Position numbers and translations under genes: made by a program. A model generated the notes under the pieces. That model ran no database searches and was not told the DNA's origin. It saw only the letters and a list, made by a program, of their open reading frames with translations. From Macrostomum hystrix (lineage: Eukaryota; Platyhelminthes; Macrostomidae), in NCBI GenBank assembly GCA_950097015.1, contig CATNEN010000035.1, forward strand, positions 1,504,501 through 1,568,500: a stretch of 64,000 nt of DNA, in the 5' to 3' direction. How positions within the stretch are numbered: the stretch's first letter is position 1; each line of letters begins with the position of its first letter. Of the stretch, positions 1-12,050 are shown piece after piece.

Positions 1-1424
1 ATATCCAGTCTCTCAAATCGTGTGTATCTATCTCTTCCTTTGCACACATCGCAGACAGCTTGCCTGGCAGTGCGCCAAGCCCCTGTCCAGCATCTGACGA
101 ATTTCGCCAAGGAAAATAAAAATAGATGAAAAGATACAAAATGGACATAAGCAAAGCTAGATGCTTCGGCATTAGGAAATGATGCATTCTTTATTGCCAA
201 CTTGCTGGCCCGGAACTGCTATATGTATGTACGCCAACGATGTCTTGCTTGGTATGTGCTCTTCAATCATATTTCTCATGCAGCTCAGACAGCACGGCTC
301 GTGAAAAGAAAAAAAGTTGTCAAACTAGGCACGCATCATGGAAGAATCACTCCCTGTCTAGCCAATGAGTTCAGCCGCACTTATTTACGCCAACGACTTG
401 AATGACTTTTTCCAATCGTAAAGGAAACTGCGACTCTTTTCTATGCCAATTAGTCGTGACAGAGACAACATTAATGGTCTATGTTTCGCAGAGTCAAGTC
501 CTCATCTTTATTGATCCCAGGCTTGGCTGTTTTGCAACTGACTGCACTATTAGGTCAAGTGTTGGCTATCGGCGGCAAAGCGTTATTTTTTTCTCCCAAC
601 CGCCGCCACAAGGCATGTACTTTTGAGCATCGCTCGCATTAAATAGCGAAGGGAGGAAATCTGTGCCTCTGTACTAGTAGGCTTTCCAGTCTGCAACACG
701 TCAGTGAGTGCGTTGTTGTTGTTGTCCCTGTCTGTCCTTCTCTACTATAGAAGGCCCTCAGACCGGATCAGAGGGCAGGGCGCGGCCTGCCGATTTTTCT
801 GCTGTCGCAGTTTCTCACGCCTATCAGGGTCTGTTGAACTGGAGACGGGCACGTTTGCAGATCCCACTGCGCAGTCTGTGATAATAACAAACAACTGAGC
901 TTCTTTTGTCTTGTCTACTCTGAGGCTTTCTTTTTGCTTTCGTTTTCCTCGGTCAAGTAACCGCAATGCTCACCCACTTATCGAAGATTTATTGTTCGCA
1001 AAGTCGCGTACTTCTTAGTTTCTTGCAGCAGGGCATGTAAACACGCTGATTGTTTCTGGACATAAATCTGAGCTATTTTGAACTGTCGTAGGTGGACTCA
1101 CCTACATTTTGGGCTATGAGCGGAGTGGAGTGTCGACTTTGAAGTTGGTGACAAACGAATTGCAAGGACAAGAAATGTTGGAACGTGAGACAAACAACTG
1201 GGATTAGAGAAGGACAAATCGTTGATTTATCTAACTATATCGTGACATTTTAGCTACGAGTAGAAAATGTCGACTGCGTTGCTGTTTTGTGACGCCTTTG
1301 AAGCTTCTTTTTTGAACATTTTTTGTATTTATGGTGTTATTAACCTACCAGCTCCGTCAGGTAGTTGCTGTGCTACTATCTAAGGCATAAAAGTTCAAGC
1401 AAATGGGAGCGATTCTGACGGCGC
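1..1424. other. Intergenic, no gene recognised
   Basis: Only short unrelated open frames on both strands; no domain, splice pair or RNA gene was seen. Confidence 0.6.
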
Positions 1425-1670
1425 AGCCGGAAGGTTGCCAGCCGAGAGGTTTGCCAGCCGGAAGGTTGCCAGCCGAGAGGTTTGCCAGCCGGAAGGTTGC
1501 CAGCCGAGAGGTTTGCCAGCCGGAAGGTTGCCAGCCGAGAGGTTTGCCAGCCGGAAGGTTGCCAGCCGAGAGGTTTGCCAGCCGGAAGGTTGCCAGCCGA
1601 GAGGTTTGCCAGCCGGAAGGTTGCCAGCCGAGAGGTTTGCCAGCCGGAAGGTTGCCAGCCGAGAGGTTTG
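1425..1670. repeat. Minisatellite, 31-bp unit, about 8 copies
   Basis: The unit is a dimer of two related halves, GCCAGCCGAGAGGTTT (16) and GCCAGCCGGAAGGTT (15). It is almost error-free and produces false frames on both strands. Confidence 0.95.
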
Positions 1671-2970
1671 ACAGCAGAAGGAATGCAGAAGGAATCAAAA
1701 TAATATCAAAGTAAATGATAAAATCTGCGCATCGTTGCTCAATAGAGACAAAAACAGCTTGAGAAGTGCTAATGCACAAATTGCGTACTGGTAGCCACAG
1801 TTAGAGGAACAGAGGACTCGCTTCTCATGCAACGCCATATTTGTGGAGTCAGGTTTAGACCCTAGTCTATAAATACACTCGTTAATGGAGCTTCTGCTAC
1901 AATGGGTTATTTGGCATGTGTGACGACAGCTGCCCGCGCATTGCTACTACCAATTATCCTGTTCTCCCCAATATACTCCACCCATTCTTCTGCTAGCTCC
2001 CCGCTGATAGATCACTCAGCATTATTGCCAACCCGACGTTTTGCGTCACGCCAGTATGCATTGTGCCTATTTTTAGCAATAGAAAAAATAGAATTAGAGA
2101 ACCACTGAACCGGCGGTGGCACTACCAACATGCAGCTGGTGGACTCGAGAGTCTAAATTTGTGTGTGAAGAGAAATCGAATTACGCTCGGATAGACTAAA
2201 ATAGACCTGGCTTTCAAATAAGCCAAGCAACTGACATGACAAAACTGACTTCAATTTATTTTAGTTGGAATGAAAATGTGAGAATTTAAGTTTTTATCAA
2301 CAGTGACTCATTTGATCCCAACGGTGAAAACAATGTTTCAAATCCATTTTGCAGCAACAACAAACTATTTTAGCAACGGCACTCAATCGGCCTCTTTAAA
2401 AAATAACTGTTTACCGGTTAGATTTTTTTTAAATAGCGAGCGCTTGAAGGCTAAGTTAAGATAAGGCTTTGGAGAGGCAGAATTAGCGAGTCAGCACAGC
2501 AGCAGATACTCGAGGCAAGAAAAGTACTCAAGGGAAGATTTCACTGCTGCTTAATCTTTCGTCAGCTGGCTAATACGAGTATTTTTCTCTTTATTCCTCA
2601 TTTCCACTCCTGTGACGTATAAATAAAATCGGCAGTCATGCGACACAATGTACCATGTACATGATGTACATACTCATAATGTACACATGAAAGCGCCGAA
2701 GATTCAGTGCCATGCAAAGGGCAACGCCATTAATTATAGAATGTTAAAAACGGGCAAAAATAATAGATAAGAAGCAACAACCGATAGGGAGGAAGAGAGG
2801 GAGAGCAGAAGAGAAGTCAAAAGTACCACTGCAAGAGACAGCTTATCTTTAGCTTTGGCAAGCTCGGGGACTGCTTCACTTTAACAAGAGGACGGCAGGC
2901 TTGGCATGGCGCGCTCACGTGATTATTTCTGTATTTTTCAAGCTAAAAACACATGATTCGGTGACTTTCG
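1671..2970. other. Intergenic
   Basis: A cluster of GTACAT palindromic words (about 2648-2690) stands out; nothing else is recognised. Confidence 0.55.
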
Positions 2971-3555
2971 AAGGCAAGGAATGCTAGCAACGTTCTGCTA
3001 TGCGAGCGTGTGGACTTTCCGGTCAGAGGCCAAACTCCACTGTTTTAGTCCGCGAACGATTTTACAAAACAGGAGAACCTATTCTTTGGGGCGATTCTCT
3101 CGAGTGATTCTTTGGGGCGATTCCTAAAGTGATTCTTTGGGGCGATTCCCTAAAGTGATTCTTTGGGGCGATTCCCTAAAGTGATTCTTTGGGGCGATTC
3201 CGTCGAGTGATTCTTTGGGGCGATTCTCTCGAGTGATTCTTTGGGGCGATTCTCTTGAGTGATTCTTTAGGGCGATTCTCTCGAGTGATTCTTTGGGGCG
3301 ATTCTCTCGAATGATTCTTTTGGGCGATTCTCTCGAATGATTCTTTTGGGCGATTCTCTCGAGCGATTCTTTGGGGCGATTCTCTCGAATGATTCTTTTG
3401 GGCGATTCTCTCGAGTGATTCTTTTGGGCGATTCTCTCGAATGATTCTTTGGTGCCATTCTTTTGAGTTATTCTTTGGGGCGATTCCATTCAAAGACAAG
3501 GAATGCTAGCAATGTTCCGCAATGCTAGCGTGTGGACTTTCCGTTCAGAGGCCAA
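2971..3555 (+). repeat. 63-bp direct repeat pair flanking the 26-bp array
   Basis: Copies at 2971-3033 and 3493-3555 share AAGGAATGCTAGCAA and GCGTGTGGACTTTCCG.TCAG, with about seven mismatches over 63 bases. Confidence 0.85.
3080..3488. repeat. Minisatellite, 26-bp unit, about 15 copies
   Basis: Units contain GATTCTTTGGGGCGATTCTC plus TCGAGT with variants. The array is bracketed by a 63-bp direct repeat (2971-3033 and 3493-3555). Confidence 0.95.
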
Positions 3556-5429
3556 GCCTTTTCCCTTACGATGTACGATGTGCAGAAATCGATGAGCCTA
3601 AATCTACAGTGTGTGGATATTGTAATTGATACTCTAGTCACAATTAGAGGATTAATATTAGGATAGTGCGTGTTAGGATATTGCATACCTTTATCTAGCA
3701 CCACACCCTGCTATGAGTGACTGGGGTGAGTTTAGCTGAAAACTAAAACCTTGCCCAATTCGACTACTCAGGGCATCCAGCGCCTCAGTAAGAGAACCTC
3801 AGTCAGCCGAGTCTCTCCTGTCTATAAATGAGATCTGATAAACCTGTCAAAAGTACATGTGACCGATTAGCATGACTGCAGCAAACAGGCCAGTGCCACT
3901 GCACTTAAGAAGTCTGTTTGTGCAACCGTAACGGCTGACACTTGCACTACAGCTTGTAGTTTAGTAGTTCTGTGTCTCTAATTTTCTTCTCAGCTCAAAT
4001 AATTTGACAAAGCAAAAGATAAGTTTCAAATTTGTATTAACTTTCAAAAGCGGGTCTCAAAGCGTTTGAAAAAACTCGGAGAATATTTATTAGTTTTAAA
4101 GGACAGAAATTCCGGATTAACTCATAATATGACACGTAGCTGAGGCCTTTTAAAATATTTACATGCCTCACGGATTTGTACACATCACATGTGATGGCAA
4201 AAGGTGCGAAGAAAAGAAAAATCTTGACTCTGTTTAAACCGGAGGATGGGACAAGGACAGACCAAAAGCAATAATATTTAACGGGGCGGTCACAATTAAT
4301 TAGGAAATATCGCATTTCATAGAAGACTTACACAGCGGGCTAAGGTCAGAAAGTCAAGTGCGAAACACTGATTGATTGGCCATAAAATATGCAGGAAAAT
4401 ACAGGTGCGAAACAAAGTAAGGGAAGAAAGTCATGTATTTACAGACTCGACAAATACGGCTTTACCAATATAAGGAAATTTCATAGGATTGGGCTTGGCT
4501 AATAGCTGAGAATTAAAAAACGCCAAGCAAAGGTGTGGCTTAGCAAAGATTGCCCGCCGGCTGCAAAAGAAAACGAGGCCAGGTATAGGCAGGTGGACAC
4601 TAAACTAAACTGTACAATAACTTCATGGGCGCAATGAGTGGGCTATCTTTTATAGATCAGTTTTCTTGAGCAGACTTCGAGAAGGGCGCGATAGATAATG
4701 CATAAAGAGAAAAAACAACAACAACAAAAAACACAAAGCTTGGCGCAGAATCTACCGTTTAGGCTGAGAAAATCCATGTCGCGCCTTTACGGTGTAACTA
4801 GAGTAGAGAACAAACAGAACCGACTTCAAAGTCAATAGACAGCATAGAAAACAACTGGATTATGAAAATGTAATACACAGAGGATTGCATTGTGTGAGCG
4901 GCTTGCGATGACGCAGTTGGGACACTGGGCACTAAACGAAACGAAAATGATTTTAGTTCACCTGTTACTATAGGTTAATAGAACACAATGTTAGATACTT
5001 GTAACACAAACAGCAAGCGGTAGGAGGTAGCAGAGAGGGGACAAGGAGAGTGGGGGCGAGACAAAGACCTATCTGGAACCGCAACAAAAAGGTGGCGAGG
5101 TATTTGGTGTCAAATATATAATATTACCTAAATTTAGGCTTAGCCTAAATTCAATTTTTGCTAATACGAACTATTGAACTAATGTGCACTAATTTTAATA
5201 TTTATAATTAACCTTAAGGCCGATGCCACAGCCATAATAATTAGGGTGGGGGTTTGGTAGCACTTCGAATCAGGCGCCGATACGTAATTGTTGATGTTAA
5301 GGCAATTATAGGTGACAGCAGTCATTTTTTATTACACCCTGGCCTAAATTAGTGTCAATTTTACAGCAAGCACGCATACGCTACAGTCTCAACTATTAGC
5401 GTTAATAAACTGATCTATAAATAAGTAAT
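3556..5429. other. Intergenic, AT-rich
   Basis: No coding signal. The right end approaches the 3' end of the MPPED-like gene; a short GGTA/GGCA run lies at 5521-5550, just past its stop. Confidence 0.55.
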
Positions 5430-5435
5430 TTTATT
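5430..5435 (-). terminator. Polyadenylation signal AATAAA of the MPPED-like gene
   Basis: AATAAA on the minus strand, 135 bp past the stop codon at 5570. Confidence 0.55.
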
Positions 5436-5569
5436 ACTCGAGTGGCTAATTAGAAAATTCCTAAAACAGTTAGGTATTTACGAGCGAAAACAAGTGGAAT
5501 TGCTGGGAGCGGGCAGTTAGTTAGGTAGGTAGGCAGGTAGGCAGGCAGGTACGGCGTGCGCCGATCTTG

Positions 5570-7252
5570 TCAGGACAGGATGCAGCGCAGCAGGGCACTG
5601 CGATTGCGCTGGGCGGGCAGCGAGGCAAGGGCTTCGGCGGCGGCCTCAGGTGCGACGACTGGCAGGCGAGTGACGCGCGGTGTCTGGTCGTCGGCGTAGA
5701 AGTCGAATATTCCGCGCTTGCTGGCGTTGCCAGCGTGACCGTTAGAGAAGATGACGTTGTCCTTGAACTTGACGCAGTTTTCCTCGGCCTGATCTGTCCG
5801 GCTGCTTCTCTGCATGCGACTGCCATAGAGGAACATTTTCGGCCTGGACAGATTGGAGCAGGCAGGTGAGATACTGCTTATGTGCTTACACAGTTAGCTA
5901 CACAATATGTTGACTGCACTGCAGTTTATCTGATACGGGATGAATTCAAAACCATGCGGGCGCACTATTATTTTTCCTGGGCAGAGTGCAACTGATGAGA
6001 GTAGTAACTGCGGATGTGACTCAACAATTTAAAATCTCGTCACGTGACAACGTAAGGACATAAGGGGCTTATACTATTTGTGGACTTAGTTTCCTGACAT
6101 ATGACCTAAAACCTGGCTTACAATTTAAATGCATGGCCCAGTAGTTGCATATGCCATATGTATTTTGTAAAGTGCAGAGTTAAGTGTCTTGCTAAAGGAC
6201 ACAATTTGTTCCAGTTGAGTCGGGAATCGAACCCCCGACCTTCAAGTCGTGAGTCCGACGCCCTAACCACCAGGCTACAACCTCTTAAAGTACAGGAAGC
6301 ACAGGACAAGAAGGAAAGTATTAGCTAATTATTGTTGGCTAAATGCCAAAAATCTATTAGTTTATGCGCTATCGCAAGATATGCTGATCCCAACAGCTAC
6401 TCACTTGAGCCGCAGAACGAGGTCGTCGTAGAGCGAGTTAGTCGGCACCGAGTGGGAAATAAGCACGTCGATATTGTCAGGCACATTCGACCAGACCGTC
6501 TTCAATTCATTGACAGACTTGCCGAAGCCGCGGCCAACAGCGCCACGCCGGCTGGCGGACCATGGAACGCCGTAGAAGCGGACGCCCTCGATGACACACT
6601 CAGAGTCCTGCAGGTAGATGCAGTTAGGCAACAGCGCCTGCACTCTTTCCCGATCCTCCGAGTCGAAGAAGATCTCGTTCGGTCCGGGCACGAAGATCTT
6701 ATAGCGATGCGGCATGGCAGCGAAGAAGCTGTTGATGGCCTTGACCTGGTTCACAAACTCGGTGTCCTTGAAGAAGTGCTTCCGAAACTGGTAACTGCAC
6801 AGGTTGCCAGAGTGGACTAGTACATCGGCTTCAAACACAGCAGAACAGCCATTGTCGGACAAGTCGCAGGTGTCGCTAACGTGGGCAATACGAAGGAACG
6901 GCGACTTTGGATTCGGGCTGCCGACAACATAGACCTGCGGCTTGACCATAAGGTGTTCCTGCGGCTTATTTACAATTGGGTCCTCCTGGTCCCACTGCGA
7001 AGTGGAATTGCCAGTCTGCTGTGTCTGCTGCGAGCCGTTCATGTAGGCGTTTCCAGTTGCCACGTTGCCGGCTGGAAAAACAATCTGCCCTTGATGGCAG
7101 CGATGTGGCTGCTTCAAGCGGAACAGCCGCTTGAACGGCTTCAGTATCTGTGGAGATTTGCTGCTGACGGCTGCTGTAGATGCTAGTACTGCCGGGGCTG
7201 AATGATATGGGCTGTGCTCGAGAATGCCGTGGCTGGTTTGGCCAATGCTCAT
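5570..7252 (-). CDS. MPPED-like metallophosphoesterase-fold protein with degenerate active site (2 exons)
   Basis: Exons 7252..6405 and 5843..5570 (donor GTGAGT, acceptor TCCAG) give 373 aa. The start is the first ATG after an in-frame stop near 7288; a TATA box lies about 120 bp upstream. Residues 1-115 are a Ser/Gln-rich leader that I do not recognise. Residues 119-320 match the class III phosphoesterase fold of MPPED1/MPPED2 (239AB family): RIAHVSDTCDL at 121, ADVLVHSG at 142, PHRYKIFVPGPNEIFFD at 181, CIYLQDSE at 211, ISHSVP at 265, FLYGSRM at 287. The metal-ligand motifs are altered: DxH reads DTC, HAGD reads HSGN, GNHE reads GPNE and GHIH reads GSRM; only the His of the fourth motif (H267) stays. 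The stretch between the fourth and fifth motifs is also short. I infer a pseudoenzyme with a binding or scaffold role. Family assignment is firm; loss of catalysis is inferred. Confidence 0.85.
5844..6404 (-). other. Intron 1 of the MPPED-like gene
   Basis: 561 bp with consensus GT and AG ends. Apart from the SINE nothing else is recognised in it. Confidence 0.75.
6170..6285 (-). mobile_element. tRNA-derived SINE, head part
   Basis: The minus strand shows an A box (GTAGCCTGGTGGTTAGGGCG) and B box (GGTTCGATTCC), followed by the common body start with CTTTAGCAAGACACTTA. Located in intron 1 of the MPPED-like gene, same strand. It lacks the 3' body. Confidence 0.75.
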
Positions 7253-7373
7253 AATATGCCAACTTTGATGTACCAACGACTTTCTTCACTCGGCTTCACA
7301 GTAACGAGTGCTAATGAACTCTAGAGAGATCTGAGCTTTGAGTCGAGTTGCGCTGTGTCCGCAGAGGTGCCGA

Positions 7374-7382
7374 TTTTATATT
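7374..7382 (-). promoter_or_regulatory. Candidate TATA box of the MPPED-like gene
   Basis: The minus strand reads AATATAAAAT here, about 120 bp upstream of the ATG at 7252. Other genes in the window show a TATA element 80-120 bp before the start codon, which supports the call. Confidence 0.5.
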
Positions 7383-9346
7383 TGAAAACAATCTCCCTTT
7401 TCTGTCTACCAGTGAGCGAGAACTGCTAGACAGGGGGAAACGGCGTGTCTTGTGTTGTTGGCGTGCCACTGGCGTGCAATGAGTCCGCCTTTACTAATTC
7501 CGACTGCCGCTTATGAGAGGAAAGTAGGCTAGCTGGCACAGAGGACAGAGAAGAGACGAAGCACGTGATTCCAATGCGAGGGCGTTGCCTACGCAAATTA
7601 TAAACCCAGCCCATGCCTGCACCCCCGTATTACAACCCCACGGCCAGCCATTTGCTAGCGGCGCTCAGCCAATAGGGTGCATACGACCTTTTGCGAGACA
7701 GTCACATGCTTCGTGAGATGCCTGCCCAAAAAGCCACCCCACCCTTGGCCCCAGTTTGTCTGCGCGCGCGGCGGGGGTGGAAAATCAATGAATGAGGGGG
7801 CGTGAGTACAAAGCAAAAAAACTGACTCCTCTAAAGTCTATCCAACCCTTCCCCTGTCTGGGCCACCCACCCCTCCCGCCCGCCTCTCAGCCGCCCCCTT
7901 GCGCCCAGCCTCTCCCAACTAACCTGGTTAGTTCAAGGCCAGACAGTGAGGGGGATGGAGCTTCCTCTTGGTGTAGAAGAACTTTTCTAGGGCTAAGGCC
8001 TAAGGGCGCAGCAGATTTTGAGGGCGCAAAATCTACTACGAGTATCTGGCACTGGAAGGAAGACGCGGAAGAGAGGCCTGTAGAGAGGAAGTCGGAATTG
8101 GGGACGAACAAGAAAGAGGAGCGATGAAGTAGCACGGCATGCGAATTCCTTTCCTCTTCGGTTGCCGGGGCTCGCGGGGGAGTGGGCTACCCGCCAATAT
8201 GAATAAGCAATGCAAAAATAATGCAGTTAGCTTTGTAAAGTATACAACGGACTTGGCACTGAATTCCCAGACAGGATAAGCTCCCCACTCTCTCATTTAC
8301 GTACTCGTACTTTCTCTGCCAATCCCGATCGGATCTATAAACAAATCCACATTTATTCCAGTCCCAAAAAGCAGTGAGACTTGTGGGATTCGCGCGAACT
8401 GCACACACTGGCACTCCTCCCGTTGCCCCGTGAGCCTGTGCAATTTCGACCTTTCCTAATCCTATTCCTATCCCAGCAACTTCCCTTTTTTCCGCTCAAT
8501 TTGTCTCCCGTTCACTTCCCAAAGCTGTCTCGACCCAGCACTGAGATCCCAAAATCCCTAGTCTGGCTTTTTGACGGCTTTAGTATATACTCGTATAAGT
8601 GCAGAGTGTGCGGGGAGACAGACAGTGCAAGTGAATTGGTGAAGCTAGCAGTTGGCCCATACGCCACATATCCCCCTGACTGACGCATTGGAAGTTGTGC
8701 CCGCTTCCCAGTCTTATTGCCTGTTTTATGTGCACAGAGGCATTAAAATACTGTCCAACTTTTCTCCTGGGCTCGCAAGATCGAGCCTGGTGGGGGTGCA
8801 AATGTCAGACACCGCGCCACCAACGCTACCAACACGGCACCCGGCACCGATCTCTAACAACGCGCGCAAATGTCCCTCCTCCTTCCACTGCCCCTCCTAA
8901 TCCCTAGAGGGAGATCTCCTGTCTCTTCCTGCAGTGGATATCCCAATAGCAACTATGGTAGGAGGGAACTGCATGGACTGACAGCTGCTGGGTGAACTGA
9001 GTGTATCAGGTGAGGGTAACAGTCTGGCGCCAAATGGCTGAGTAAGGAGCGCCCTGACCCCAACTGCTGGCGTGAATTATTAATTATGAGCTTTCGGGTA
9101 CACAAGATGATACAGGCTTCGGCCTTCTCCCGACCCATCATGCTCTAAAGAAATCCAGTGGTACAGCGCGGGCTTTGAGTTTTTCAGTTGCTCACTGCTT
9201 CGAATTGGCACTACCAGCTGGAACACGTGACCGGCTATTGTGGACAGGTCGGGGGTTGAAAAATCGACAATGCAGCTGGTGCAGGCACAGGTACAAGAAT
9301 TATGGAATTTAGTGCAAGCAGTTTGTCTTAAGCAGAAGTGTTCAAC
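7383..9346. other. GC-richer upstream region of the MPPED-like gene
   Basis: Short open frames only, with low-complexity Pro/Ser/Arg translations. It may contain 5' regulatory sequence; no gene is supported. Confidence 0.5.
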
Positions 9347-9398
9347 AATTAGAATTGTCCAAAATTCTCTTTGATTCCGCACAAGGGATGCTCCCAAC
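9347..9398 (+). repeat. Direct repeat copy 1 (about 51 bp)
   Basis: AATTAGAATTGTCCAAAATT through GATGCTCCCAAC, matching 11719-11769 except for one inserted G. Sequences outside do not match. Confidence 0.85.
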
Positions 9399-10185
9399 AT
9401 CCCTCTGGCAATTATTCCGCCCCCTCAAATTCTCACATGGTTGAGCAGATGCCTGAGCAGCTATTGTCTGCAATTGGCCTTCATGCGTCTTAGCATCTTC
9501 ACCCAGTTTTCTTATCGATTTCGCAGAAACACATCACTTGACTTGTCTATCTGAATACAGACCGGTAACCCGTATCTCATTAATTCTAAAAATCCACATG
9601 CCTAACCCCGCTTCAAATAGGTGCCACTTTCACCATGTCCTAAGCCTCTTTCCTATTTATAATCTTTAGAATCTCCTGCTTTTTATAGTTTCCTTCTCAT
9701 TCTCCTCTTCTCCCGAAATGCCTACTATTTCCCAATGCCATCGACCCGGCCAGCCCAGTCTCCTAGAAACTTGGCAGTTCTCTTGCGCGCATGCAGAGCA
9801 CTAAGAAAGTGCACGAGCCAACTGAGGCCAAGATGGAGGGAGGCGACAGGGCGCGAGAGGAAGAGAACGGCGGCCAAAGGGAGACGAGACAAGTCTGGGG
9901 CAAGGAGTTTTAGGGAACCCGATAGGGACAGGCCACAAGAGGAAAATTGGGAGCGACATGGCCAAGTTTGCACTTTCGGGTGGGGGGAGATTCACGTGAC
10001 TTTCCTGTTAGAGCGATGCGGTCTGACAGACTATGCCCAGCGTCGCGTTTTTTTAAGGACACGGCGCGAGGGGTATCGGATTCAGAGTGGCCATCTGAAC
10101 TGCCCAGCAGAACTGCAAACGGATGCCCAAGAAGCTGGGGAGACCAGGCACCTGTTGACAGTGTCCTCCGACCTCCGACCCCTGT
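9399..10185. other. Intergenic between the direct repeat and the 16-bp array
   Basis: The long frame starting here owes its length to the array; the unique part shows no domain. Confidence 0.5.
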
Positions 10186-10655
10186 CTTATCTCTCCCCTG
10201 TCTCATCTCTCCCCTTTCTTATCTCTTCCCTGTCTCATCTCTCCCCTTTCTTATCTCTTCCCTGTCTCATCTCTCCCCTGTCTCATCTCTCCCCTGTCTT
10301 ATCTCTCCCTGTCTTATCTCTCCCCTGTCTCATCTCTCCCCTGTCTCATCTCTCCCTGTCTCATCTCTCCCCTGTCTCATCTCTCCCCTGTCTCATCTCT
10401 CCCCTGTCTTATCTCTCCCCTGTCTTATCTCTTCCCTGTCTCATCTCTCCCCTGTCTCATCTCTCCCCTGTCTCATCTCTCCCTGTCTCATCTCTCCCCT
10501 GTCTCATCGATCTCTCCCCTGTCTCGTCTCTCCCCTGTCTCATCTCTCCCCTGTCTCGTCTCTCCCCTGTCTCATCTCTCCCCTGTCTCGTCTCTCCCCT
10601 GTCTGTCTCGTCTCTTCCCTGTCTCATCTCTCCCCTGTCTCATATCTCCAGTCTT
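10186..10655. repeat. Minisatellite, 16-bp unit CTCTCCCCTGTCTCAT, about 29 copies
   Basis: Pyrimidine-only strand except for G and A at fixed places. Same unit as the 34.6-36.0 kb array; here with more 15-mers and TTAT variants. Confidence 0.95.
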
Positions 10656-11718
10656 ATGTCTTCAATGTCTCATCAAGTTGACTTTTGTATATTTGTCTCT
10701 CGAGATATATGCGGGTACCGGTTCCCTGATCAATACGAGCTATAAAAGCGTAAAAATTCCAAATGAGGAAAATCTGTGACGTGATTACTCAGAAGTCAGC
10801 AAAATGCAAACCGAAAGTTGCTTTCGCCTAGTTTTCCTTCCAAGAAAGTTTTCATTCCACTCGACCAGCTCACAGTGTGTTTTGGGTAATCCGAACAGAT
10901 TCAAGTTTTGTCCTTAAATGTGACGATATATTGAAGGTGAAAAGCATCTCTTTCTAGAAATCAAACGAGTCAGTCGATTTCGCTGGTGTAGTCAGATCTA
11001 GGTCAAGTTCCGTTTGAGTCTATCAAACATAAGCGAGCCAATTAAAATATTTCGCTTCATTGAATATTGATTCATAAATTAATACAACCGTTGAATTTCA
11101 AATCCGCTTTTGGGTTTCATTTCTGGCTGCCTAGGCAGGCAGATTCACTTTTTAAAGTGGGGCAAAATAGGTGCAACTCGAGTTTTGATTTTAAAACGGT
11201 ACAATTTAATGCCGAATTGCGGCCTCGAACCTTGTTGAATGCACCTTTGCCATCGCCAATTAATGGAAGAGTGCATATTCCGTCTGTTCGCTCCTGAGTT
11301 AATCGCGAACTCTTAACGCCCACCCAATCGACAAAAGGCCGAGCGGATTCAAAAGTACAAAAGCGGGGCAAAGGACCGTATTACCTGTGGAATTCCTAAT
11401 TAGCTAGTACTTTTCGACATCACAGGAATCGATTGCTGTCTGTCAATCAAACATATCGTATTACATGAAGCAGGAGGTAGGGAATAGTGATGACAGAAAT
11501 TAATAATTTACATGAGTACATGACTAGTCATCCGCTCCTCGCAGACCGGAAGTAATTTTGTGGCCAATTTGACGAGAGCAGAGACGTGACATCCCTTTCC
11601 ATGTCGCGTCTGTCACAATAAACTGTGAGTACTTTAATTGACTTATCCCAATGCAGTGCAAAATCGTAGCTCGTAGCTAGCGAGCGTAAAGGGAATTAGT
11701 GAAACCGATGCTTATCAA
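10656..11718. other. Intergenic
   Basis: No gene, RNA or repeat recognised. Confidence 0.5.
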
Positions 11719-11769
11719 AATTAGAATTGTCCAAAATTCTCTTTGATTCCGCACAAGGATGCTCCCAAC
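11719..11769 (+). repeat. Direct repeat copy 2 (about 51 bp)
   Basis: Same 51-bp sequence as at 9347-9398, containing CTCTTTGATTCCGCACAAGG. It may be a fragment of a dispersed element. Confidence 0.85.
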
Positions 11770-11835
11770 TTTGGTATCCAAAAAGTTGAACAAAAGTCGA
11801 CCTAGACAGAATGGGACTGACTTGTGAGACGAGAC

Positions 11836-12050
11836 AGCGACCTGTTAGATAGGGTGCTAACCTGTTAGATAGGGTGCTAACCTGTTAGATAGGGTGCTAA
11901 CCTGTTAGATAGGGTGCTAACCTGTTAGATAGGGTGCCAACCTGTTAGATAGGGTGCTAACCTGTTAGATAGGGTGCTAACCTGTTAGATAGGGTGCCAA
12001 CCGGTTAGATAGGGTGTTTACTTGTTAGATAGGGTGTTCATATGTTACAT
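11836..12050. repeat. Minisatellite, 20-bp unit AACCTGTTAGATAGGGTGCT, about 11 copies
   Basis: The last units degrade gradually (GTGTTCATATGTTACATAG and so on). Confidence 0.93.

Noticed and set aside
5521-5869. Plus-strand frame opposite MPPED exon 2
   Set aside because: It is the antisense of a well-supported coding exon.
6210-6285. tRNA-like sequences with perfect B boxes (also at 14.3, 19.3, 43.7 kb)
   Set aside because: They recur with the same downstream body and do not fold into a full tRNA with acceptor stem; they are SINE heads, not tRNA genes.
9735-10745. 336-codon frame on the plus strand
   Set aside because: Most of it is the translated 16-bp array, and the unique part has no domain.
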